NCBI GenBank assembly: GCA_022648685.1
Contig: JALCMW010000002.1
Location: 248,001 to 312,000, forward strand
Direction: 5' to 3'
Source: Bacteroidales bacterium
Lineage (GTDB): Bacteria; Bacteroidota; Bacteroidia; Bacteroidales; UBA932
DNA: 64,000 bases
The translations under genes and the position numbers were made by a program. This document shows positions 17,611-23,964 of this stretch, piece after piece. Within the stretch, counting starts at the first letter, position 1, and each line of letters starts with the position of its first letter. Below the pieces are notes generated by a model. It saw nothing but the letters and a program-made list of their open reading frames with translations. It ran no database searches and was not told the origin of the DNA.

Positions 17611-18183
17611 TTATTCTTTCCCCGAACGCAAACGGCTTAACGTTTCACGGGTAATCCCAAGATAAGAAGCAATGTCCTGTAAAGGGGCTCTTTGAAAAAT
17701 ATCCGGTTTTTGACTAATAAAATAGTCATATTTTTCCTTTGACGATTTTAATCTGATATTGGTGATATATTGATTATAATTACTGACTGCCCATAATAAG
17801 AAATGAAAGGCGATTTTAGCAAAGTCATGGCTGAGGTCAACCAACTTATTCAATTCTTCCACCGATATATAATAGACATCGGAATCTTCCAGCAGCTGAC
17901 CGCAGAATTCGGTCCGTTTCCTTTGATAAAAACTGTCTACCGCCGTCATGACAGAACCTTCGGACGCAAACCCTGAAGTTATATCCTTTCCTTCTTCGGA
18001 ATAATAATAAACTCTCGCAAATCCCTTTTCCAGAAAAAATATGCCTGGCGAGATCTGACCTTGCCGGAACAGAAATTCATTTTTCCTGTAACTCCTTTTG
18101 TGAAAATACGATAATACTTCTTCTTCTTTTTCGGGAGCTAACGGAACAATCTGTTGAAGATATGTCGAAATATCTTTTTTCAC
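17611..18183 (-). CDS. Crp/Fnr-family transcriptional regulator
   Basis: 190 residues from a GTG start (KKDISTYLQQIVPLAPEKEE...), the usual length for Bacteroidota Crp proteins. A cyclic-nucleotide-binding beta-roll fills about 15-120 (EFLFRQGQISPGIFFLEKGFARV), then the dimer helix and a C-terminal winged helix (LQDIASYLGITRETLSRLRSG). No Fe-S cysteine set, so not a classical FNR. The frame is open far upstream, but there it encodes the remnant of an alpha/beta hydrolase, and a -7 element at 18207-18214 places transcription start just before the GTG, so the long ORF is an accidental fusion. The efflux operon and a TGTGA-N6-TCACA site lie directly downstream, suggesting it controls them. Confidence 0.82.
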   Translation of the reverse strand: MKKDISTYLQQIVPLAPEKEEEVLSYFHKRSYRKNEFLFRQGQISPGIFFLEKGFARVYYYSEEGKDITSGFASEGSVMTAVDSFYQRKRTEFCGQLLEDSDVYYISVEELNKLVDLSHDFAKIAFHFLLWAVSNYNQYITNIRLKSSKEKYDYFISQKPDIFQRAPLQDIASYLGITRETLSRLRSGKE

Positions 18184-18206
18184 AAATATCTTATTATTCA
18201 ATAAAA

Positions 18207-18243
18207 CAAATCTACGAAAAAAATACATATTTTTTTCGTAGAT
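18207..18243 (-). promoter_or_regulatory. crp-gene promoter overlapped by a perfect 34-bp palindrome
   Basis: 18210-18243 is a perfect palindrome: arms ATCTACGAAAAAAATA and TATTTTTTTCGTAGAT around a 2-bp centre. On the minus strand it runs into TAGATTTG (18207-18214), a TAnnTTTG -7 element about 23 bp before the GTG start. The palindrome is unlike the TGTGA site, so it may bind another regulator, or be a terminator or scar of the decayed genes upstream. Confidence 0.6.
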
Positions 18244-18566
18244 AAAGATTGAAAAGATATTTCCTTCAGGCAACAAAGGAATATAATTCTTATCACCGCC
18301 GTCGTATAAATCTATATGACGCGCCCCCGGTATAATTACCAATTCCTTGGGTTCGGCAGCTTTTTTATAAGCATCTTCCGTAAAATAACGGGAATGAGCC
18401 TTCTCCCCCATGATAAACAGAATCGGACGCGGGGAAATATCCTGCAGATGAGTCATCAACGGAAAATTAATGAAAGATATGGAACTGGTCAGGGTAAAGT
18501 TAGGAATGGTATTCGGATGCCATCCCCTTTTCGTACCATAATACTCGAAAAATTCCGATAATCATG
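18244..18566 (-). pseudogene. Alpha/beta hydrolase remnant (C-terminal part only)
   Basis: The minus strand encodes EYYGTKRGWHPNTIPNFTLT, then SSISFINFPLMTHLQDISPR and PILFIMGEKAHSRYF...PGARHIDLYD, the last third of a DUF1100/dienelactone-type alpha/beta hydrolase including the terminal catalytic His of the ARHIDLYD segment. The nucleophile half is missing, the junction with the aldo/keto reductase remnant is out of frame, and the tail after IDLYD is not family-like. It reads in frame into the Crp gene, but is not a plausible N-terminus for it. Boundaries approximate. Confidence 0.65.
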
Positions 18567-18769
18567 ATTCCTCTGTCCTGAATGTATTTTATCAATTCAT
18601 CAGGAGTATTGCTGATGTGTACCAGAATCTGGTTTACCATAGGCTTTACGGTATACGATCCGAGAATGTTATCCAGATCGGCCTGTTCACTGCCAAGCAT
18701 CCACGTACCGAGCCCCAGTTTGGGTATTTCAACACCATTTGACAATATATAATTTTCTTTCAATATCAT
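18500..18769 (-). pseudogene. Aldo/keto reductase remnant with internal deletion
   Basis: Starts as a normal aldo/keto reductase (MILKENYILSNGVEIPKLGL, GTWMLGSEQADLDNILGSYT) and then jumps to the segment KPMVNQILVHISNTPDELIK normally about 150 residues later, followed by YIQDRGIMIIGI. The catalytic Tyr/Lys/His region between them is deleted and the end runs out of frame into the hydrolase remnant. Non-functional as an oxidoreductase. Confidence 0.75.
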
Positions 18770-18784
18770 GATATTGTCCTCCGT

Positions 18785-19182
18785 TTATTTTAATTTATTA
18801 TATTCTTCGTCAGTTACTGGTCCCAGCCATTTTGTAGAAGAACCTACCGCAGGAACCGATAAAGCAATATGCGAGAACCAGCTGTCTTTGGCCGCTCCGT
18901 GCCAATGGCTGACTTCGGGGGAATATTCACTACATCCCCCGGTTTCAATTTACGTGCGGGCTTGCCTTCTTCCTAATACCAGCCCGTTCCCGCCGTACAG
19001 AAGAAGATTTGGCCGCCTTTATGATGAATGTGCCAATTATTCCGGCATCCCGGTTCAAACGTTACGTTAAAGAAAGGAATTCCTTCAAAGGTAAGCGGAG
19101 CCAGATAACTTTGCTCGATAAAATATCGTGCATTAGCATCGTTCTTTTCTCCCAATGGGAAAATATGTTTAAATTCATTCAT
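18785..19182 (-). pseudogene. Cupin-domain protein, broken by a stop and a frameshift
   Basis: Begins MNEFKHIFPLGEKNDANARY, with the cupin metal motif NNWHIHHKGGQ and FFCTAGTGWY. A TAG then replaces what is usually Gln, the frame continues EEGKPARKLKPGDVVNIPP, and a one-base loss in a C-run shifts the frame. The rest continues in the next frame as SHWHGAAKDSWFSHIALSVP to a TAA at 18785. Two independent lesions show it is a pseudogene. Together with the aldo/keto reductase and hydrolase remnants it formed a same-strand operon. Confidence 0.8.
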
Positions 19183-19395
19183 AATTATATCGCATTATTC
19201 AGTACCGTTTCTATCATTTCACGGGCGTAGACTTCATTTCCGATACTGAGGTTTCCTGAAATGTGGCCAAGCCCATGCGCATCGGCCATATTCACAAAGG
19301 TTAACAATAGCTTATTTCCACGTTGCAAATATCTTATCAAAATATTTGATTTCCCGTATCTTGATTACGGTTTGTCTTACCATTTTCACTGATTT
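19183..19395 (-). pseudogene. Unassigned coding remnant upstream of the cupin pseudogene
   Basis: The minus strand encodes LTFVNMADAHGLGHISGNLS then IGNEVYAREMIETVLNNAI before a stop just ahead of the cupin start. The GHxxGNLxIGN pattern recalls carboxymuconolactone-decarboxylase-family proteins that often sit with such cupins, but the assignment is weak. Stops and missing N-terminus upstream indicate a decayed gene. Confidence 0.4.
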
Positions 19396-19413
19396 ATAAA
19401 GAATAATTTATAT

Positions 19414-19421
19414 TACCTTTG
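19414..19421 (+). promoter_or_regulatory. -7 element (TACCTTTG) of the flavodoxin-like gene
   Basis: TACCTTTG matches TAnnTTTG, 20 bp before the ATG of the flavodoxin-family reductase. Confidence 0.45.
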
Positions 19422-19441
19422 TCAAAGATATTTAATTGCCA

Positions 19442-20017
19442 ATGAAAATTCTGATAATAAACGCCAGCCCGAGAAGGAACGGGACCGTTGACACGATGTT
19501 GGACATCGCTTGTTCGGCATTGGAAAAGAAGAATGTCGCAGTTGAGAAGATATTTGTCAATAATCTGAATATAAAATACTGTACCGGATGCATGGCATGC
19601 AGGGAAAAAGGAGATTGCATTTTGCCGGAAGATGACGGTCATATGATTGCAAGAAAAATAAACGAATGTGACGGATTGATAATCGGATCCCCCGTATATT
19701 GGGGCAATATACCGGGAAGTCTGAAAGTGATGTTCGACAGGATCGTTTATGTTATGATGGGTGAAAACAGTGTCAATTATCCGGTCCCGAAACAGAAAGG
19801 CAAAAAAGCCTTGATATTGACTGCCTGCACGACAAACAAAATAGGGGATTTTTTTGCAGGCGAAAGCAAAGGTGCGCAAAAAGCTTTGAAGGAAATTTTA
19901 AGCTATTCGGGATTCGGGATAGTCGGAAAGCTGAACCGGAATAATACGAAAAACAAGCACCTGATTTCAGACAAGCTCAAGAGAAAAATCATAGCCCGTT
20001 CCGGGAAATTGATCTGA
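19442..20017 (+). CDS. Flavodoxin-fold NAD(P)H-dependent FMN reductase
   Basis: 191 residues. ILIINASPRRNGTVDTML is the FMN phosphate loop of the NADPH-dependent FMN reductase/WrbA-like group; KYCTGCMACREKGDC is a Cys cluster (C-x2-C-x2-C-x5-C) seen in iron-sulfur flavoprotein-like members; GSPVYWGNIPGSLKVMFDR is the second flavin loop. Substrate unknown. The ATG at 19442 is preferred over a TTG six bases earlier. It diverges from the decayed cupin/aldo-keto reductase cluster, with which such flavodoxins often occur, so it is the intact survivor of that locus. Confidence 0.85.
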   Translation: MKILIINASPRRNGTVDTMLDIACSALEKKNVAVEKIFVNNLNIKYCTGCMACREKGDCILPEDDGHMIARKINECDGLIIGSPVYWGNIPGSLKVMFDRIVYVMMGENSVNYPVPKQKGKKALILTACTTNKIGDFFAGESKGAQKALKEILSYSGFGIVGKLNRNNTKNKHLISDKLKRKIIARSGKLI

Positions 20018-20026
20018 TATCTAAAA

Positions 20027-20845
20027 TCAGAATAAACCGCTTGCTTCGGCTTTCTTTATCGTATCGATCTTGCCGACATCAATGATCCGCAAACCGGCTG
20101 GACTTATTCCATAGACGGGATATTTCGCGGCCACCCTGAGATAGAAATCGGTTATGGAAAACTTTTCTCCGCATTTCACGTCGGATTTTCCGATTACGCA
20201 ACCGTCTTTTTCGTACAGGGGGAACTCCCCGGGGGCGGAATCCACCTCATCGAAGACTTCGAATATCTTCTCGGAAACGATATGTATTCCCGCGAAAGCC
20301 AATTTGGTGCAGGAATCCACATCAAGATCCCGGAAAGGCGTCTTAACCTGTCCGGTCGCAAGATTAGTCCATCCCACCAATCTCATAACTTTGTCGAAAA
20401 GGAAATAACGCTGGGTGACTCTGTCGCTTACAAGGACATCTGCCAGGGAATCCGGATGGGCACATGAAACAAATCCCTTTATATCAAGATTCGATATTAT
20501 ATCCACATTATGTATGAGGAAACGGTCATTGGAACCTGTACCTTCAGGATCACATAAAAGACGGGAAGCGAACCTTATCCCTCCTCCTGTTTCCCGCAGC
20601 ATATCGGTTTCATCGGATATGCTTATATTCAGTCCGAAATTATCGTTTTCACGCAGATATGCCAGTATCTTGTCGGCGAAATGATGCACGTTGATCACGA
20701 TATCGCAAATCCCCGCAGCCTTCAATTTCATTATCACATGATAAAGGAGAGGTTGCCCGGAAATCGGAATCAAAGCTTTGGGCAGATTGTCGGTAAGAGG
20801 CTTGAGTCTTGTCCCCATTCCGGCTGCGAAAACCATAGCCTTCAT
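20027..20845 (-). CDS. MurU-like sugar-1-phosphate nucleotidyltransferase
   Basis: 272 residues from ATG 20845 (MKAMVFAAGMGTRLKPLTDN), the standard nucleotidyltransferase N-terminus; open frame upstream overlaps the kinase gene and is not used. DxD-like residues are in FLIHNVDI. Closest by architecture to MurU/mannose-1-phosphate guanylyltransferases, short forms without a hexapeptide tail. The start lies 2 bp after the stop of the AmgK-like kinase gene, the AmgK-MurU pairing known from cell-wall amino-sugar salvage (MurNAc to UDP-MurNAc). Function by context; GDP- or UDP-sugar specificity not proven. Confidence 0.75.
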   Translation of the reverse strand: MKAMVFAAGMGTRLKPLTDNLPKALIPISGQPLLYHVIMKLKAAGICDIVINVHHFADKILAYLRENDNFGLNISISDETDMLRETGGGIRFASRLLCDPEGTGSNDRFLIHNVDIISNLDIKGFVSCAHPDSLADVLVSDRVTQRYFLFDKVMRLVGWTNLATGQVKTPFRDLDVDSCTKLAFAGIHIVSEKIFEVFDEVDSAPGEFPLYEKDGCVIGKSDVKCGEKFSITDFYLRVAAKYPVYGISPAGLRIIDVGKIDTIKKAEASGLF

Positions 20846-20847
20846 GG

Positions 20848-22266
20848 TTACATCATTTTTTCGATGTCCAGTTCCCTGTGGGTGACGGTTATTTTTATGT
20901 CGAATTTCTTTGACAGATGCTCGGCAAGCCTTTCGGCACAATACACGGACCTGTGCTGGCCTCCGGTGCATCCGAAGCAAACTTGCAGATGTGTGAACTT
21001 TCTTTCGATGAACCTCTTGACATGGGCGTCCACCATATTGTACACATCATCGAGAAAGCCAAGGACTTCCCCGTCATCTTCCAGGAATTTGATCACTTCT
21101 TTGTCAAGTCCGGTGAATTGACGGTAGTGTTCATATTTCCCCGGATTATTTATGGACCGGCAGTCAAATACATAGCCACCGCCATTCCCGGTTGTATCTG
21201 CAGGGATCCCTTTTTTGTAAGCGAAACTGCATATGCGTACTTCCAGCCTTTTATCTTCGACAATCTCGTAGAATTGATGCATTGTCGTCAGCTTCGTAAG
21301 AACCTCATTCAAATAAGGATACTCGTCGAAAGGCTGTACCAGGAGACGGCGCAGATTGTCTATTGCAAACGGAACGCTGCCCAGAAAATGCGGCTTCTTC
21401 TCGAAATAGCCCCTGAAGCCGTAAGCTCCCAGAACCTGCAACGTACGGAAAAGCACGAAAATGCGGAGACGCTTCCTGAAATAAGATTCATCCACATCGG
21501 TATAACCTTTCAGAGCCCTCAGATATGTGCGTATCATTTCTTCCTTGAGATCTTCAGGATATCTGGAACGCGCCTGCCATACGAAAGAAGCGATGTCATA
21601 ATATATGGGACCTTTTCGCCCTCCCTGGAAGTCTATGAAATAGGGCTCGCCGTCCTTTATCATCACATTCCTGGCCTGGAAATCCCTGTACATGAAAGTA
21701 TTGCCTATATCATGCATCAGATCCGACTTCAGGACATCGAAATCATCCTGGAGTTTCACTTCGCTGAATTCCATTCCGGTTGCCTTGAGAAAGCAATATT
21801 TGAAATAGTTCAAATCGAACATCACCATCCGGTCATTGAACGCAGGCTCCGGAAAACATACGCTGTAGTCCAGATCCTCGGCTCCTTTGAACTGTATCTT
21901 CGGCAGCAACTCCATGGAACGGCAAAGAAGCCGGCTTTCATAAGAAGAATAATTGCCGGAATCCCTGCCCTGGGATATGACATCGTACAATTGGTCTTTT
22001 CCAAGATCTTCCTGAATATATGCCATCCAATCCTTACTAACGGAAAAGACTTTCGGAACATTTATGCCTTTTTCAAGAAAATGTCTGCTTAACTCGCAGA
22101 ATGCCTTATCCTCTTCCGGACAAGTCCCGATCACACCTATAAGGGAAAGATTGCCGCCCTTGAGACGGAAATAGCGCCGGTGGCTGCCGGAAGAGTTCAG
22201 TTCCGCACGGTCTTCGACTTTGTGCCCCGTATAATTCTCAAACAAAAAATCTAATTGGTCTGCCAT
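20848..22266 (-). CDS. AmgK-like sugar kinase fused to RapZ C-terminal domain
   Basis: 472 residues with two domains. Residues about 1-320 are an aminoglycoside-phosphotransferase-type kinase like AmgK (anomeric MurNAc/GlcNAc kinase): Brenner-type loop MYRDFQARNVMI (catalytic Asp), metal-binding DFQGGRKGP. Residues about 340-472 match the C-terminal domain of RapZ: SFAYKKGIPADTTG, YVFDCRSINNPG, FTGLDKEVIKFL, CFGCTGGQHRSVYCAERLA, THRELD. In enterobacteria that domain binds glucosamine-6-phosphate and the RapZ P-loop half is separate; here the P-loop half is absent and the kinase takes its place. Head of the salvage unit with the MurU-like gene, transcribed from a bidirectional promoter. Confidence 0.8.
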   Translation of the reverse strand: MADQLDFLFENYTGHKVEDRAELNSSGSHRRYFRLKGGNLSLIGVIGTCPEEDKAFCELSRHFLEKGINVPKVFSVSKDWMAYIQEDLGKDQLYDVISQGRDSGNYSSYESRLLCRSMELLPKIQFKGAEDLDYSVCFPEPAFNDRMVMFDLNYFKYCFLKATGMEFSEVKLQDDFDVLKSDLMHDIGNTFMYRDFQARNVMIKDGEPYFIDFQGGRKGPIYYDIASFVWQARSRYPEDLKEEMIRTYLRALKGYTDVDESYFRKRLRIFVLFRTLQVLGAYGFRGYFEKKPHFLGSVPFAIDNLRRLLVQPFDEYPYLNEVLTKLTTMHQFYEIVEDKRLEVRICSFAYKKGIPADTTGNGGGYVFDCRSINNPGKYEHYRQFTGLDKEVIKFLEDDGEVLGFLDDVYNMVDAHVKRFIERKFTHLQVCFGCTGGQHRSVYCAERLAEHLSKKFDIKITVTHRELDIEKMM

Positions 22267-22319
22267 TTGAAGATATTTTTCTGTCGGCCTCTGCCGTTAA
22301 GTCTTATTTCAATATACGG

Positions 22320-22336
22320 CAAAATTACTAAATTTG
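22320..22336. promoter_or_regulatory. Back-to-back divergent -7 elements
   Basis: 22320-22327 reads TAATTTTG on the minus strand (toward the kinase-RapZ gene) and 22329-22336 reads TAAATTTG on the plus strand (toward pncB). Both match TAnnTTTG and are separated by one base, giving a near-palindromic bidirectional promoter in the 114-bp gap. Confidence 0.55.
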
Positions 22337-22380
22337 CGACAATAATTTACAATCGAGGTTTTAATAAAAAATCAAATACG

Positions 22381-23874
22381 ATGAAAATAAATAACGCTTA
22401 CTGTTCGGACAAGTACCAGTATACAATGGGAAAGTCTTTCTTCGAATGCGGAAGATCGAAAAAAAAGGCCGTTTTCAATATGTTTTACAGAAAAGCACCT
22501 GAAAACAATAACTGGGCGGTGGTAAGCGGTACCGAAGAAGTATTGGAAATGATAGGCAATCTAGGCAAGATGCCAGACGATTTCTATGAAAAATTTCTTC
22601 CGGGGGATTCTTACGGGGATTTTCGCAAATACCTTTCTTCAATGAAGTTCACCGGAAACGTATTCGCAATGAAAGAAGGAGAAATTGCATTTCCAAATGA
22701 ACCGATCATAACAGTGGAAGCTCCGATCATCGAAGCCCAGGTTCTGGAGACTCCACTATTGTGCATAATGAACCACCAAATGGCGGTAGCAACAAAAGCA
22801 TCAAGAGTCTGCAGGGCTACAGACAGACCTGTAAGCGAATTCGGTTCGCGAAGGGCACACGGACCATGGGCGGCCATCTACGGGGCGAAAGCTGCCGTAA
22901 TAGCCGGATGTGCCAATACTTCCAATATAATAACAGGGGTCATGAACGGAATGCCGTCATCCGGAACAATGGCTCACAGTTTCGTAACATCATACGGAAG
23001 TTCGGTGGAAGGGGAACACGAAGCTTTCACAGACTACATAAAAACGCATATGGGTGAAAACCTGATATTGCTCATAGATACTTATGACACTCTCAAATGC
23101 GGCGTTCTCAATGCTATCAGGACATTCAGGGAATGCGGGATAGACGATTCGTACCCTTACGGTTACGGAATACGTCTGGACAGCGGGGACTTGGCATACC
23201 TGTCCACGGAAGTAAGAAAGATTCTTGACGCACACGGGCTTCTCAAGTGCAAGATATTCGCCACCAATTCGTTGGACGAATATTTGATAGCCGATCTCGA
23301 AAGACAGGGGGCGGCCATTGATTCTTATGGCGTTGGAGATGCGATAGCCACAAGCAAAGCGGCTCCATGTTTCGGAAACGTTTACAAACTCGTCAGCGTA
23401 GACGGCACTCCGGTTCTGAAACGGTCCGAAGACAAAATCAAATTGATAAATCCGGGATTCCAGATAACCTTCAGAATCACAAAGCATGACAGCGAACTGG
23501 ATAAGGATATATTCAAGGCTGATGTTACATGTCTTAGGGGCGATTCGCTATGCAAAGCTCTGGAAAAAGGAAAGACTATTACCATCTATGACGAAACCGA
23601 CCGTTACAAATCAAAGACGTTCGAGAAAGGATCATATACCTGTACACCTTTGCAGGAACAGATGATAAAAGACGGGGAAAGGTGCTTCGATACCCGCACC
23701 ATATCCGAGAAAAAAGCATATTACGACAGCAATCTGGAGCATTTGAGCCCGTCGGAAAGACGGTTGATAAACCCACATTACTATAAAGTGGACATTTCCG
23801 ACGATCTGTTGAATACAAAACTGGGAATCATAGACCGTATGTCCAAAGAAATAGAAAAATTCAAAATAGATTGA
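22381..23874 (+). CDS. pncB: Nicotinate phosphoribosyltransferase
   Basis: 497 residues from the ATG giving MKINNAYCSDKYQYTMGKSF; open frame upstream has no function-like sequence and contains the promoter. Key elements: EFGSRRAHGP (phosphate/nicotinate site with the conserved His), SGTMAHSFVTSYG, LIDTYDTLKCG, GIRLDSGDLAYLS and VGDAIATSK. Converts nicotinate and PRPP to NaMN in NAD salvage. Length fits the long form of the family. Divergent from the kinase-RapZ gene. Confidence 0.93.
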   Translation: MKINNAYCSDKYQYTMGKSFFECGRSKKKAVFNMFYRKAPENNNWAVVSGTEEVLEMIGNLGKMPDDFYEKFLPGDSYGDFRKYLSSMKFTGNVFAMKEGEIAFPNEPIITVEAPIIEAQVLETPLLCIMNHQMAVATKASRVCRATDRPVSEFGSRRAHGPWAAIYGAKAAVIAGCANTSNIITGVMNGMPSSGTMAHSFVTSYGSSVEGEHEAFTDYIKTHMGENLILLIDTYDTLKCGVLNAIRTFRECGIDDSYPYGYGIRLDSGDLAYLSTEVRKILDAHGLLKCKIFATNSLDEYLIADLERQGAAIDSYGVGDAIATSKAAPCFGNVYKLVSVDGTPVLKRSEDKIKLINPGFQITFRITKHDSELDKDIFKADVTCLRGDSLCKALEKGKTITIYDETDRYKSKTFEKGSYTCTPLQEQMIKDGERCFDTRTISEKKAYYDSNLEHLSPSERRLINPHYYKVDISDDLLNTKLGIIDRMSKEIEKFKID

Positions 23875-23947
23875 GCCGGATGGCCCTTTCCGGAATCAAG
23901 ACACTTTTCGGAAATGCAATTATTTGGGTAATAACTGAAAAGCGTTT

Positions 23948-23955
23948 AAATTTGT
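23948..23955 (+). promoter_or_regulatory. -7 element (TAAATTTG) for the porin gene
   Basis: TAAATTTG matches TAnnTTTG and lies 10 bp before the porin ATG; a leader this short would be close to leaderless. The next in-frame ATG is far downstream, so the start is kept. Confidence 0.45.
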
Positions 23956-23964
23956 AACTTCAAT

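Noticed and set aside
17611..18459. Single 282-residue protein with an N-terminal extension on the Crp regulator
   Set aside because: The extension is the tail of an alpha/beta hydrolase, and a -7 promoter element with the palindrome lies between it and the GTG start.
20917..22092. 391-codon open frame on the plus strand, antisense to the AmgK-RapZ gene
   Set aside because: It lies wholly inside a well-recognised gene, has no promoter or start context, and its composition shows the codon-bias shadow of the opposite strand.
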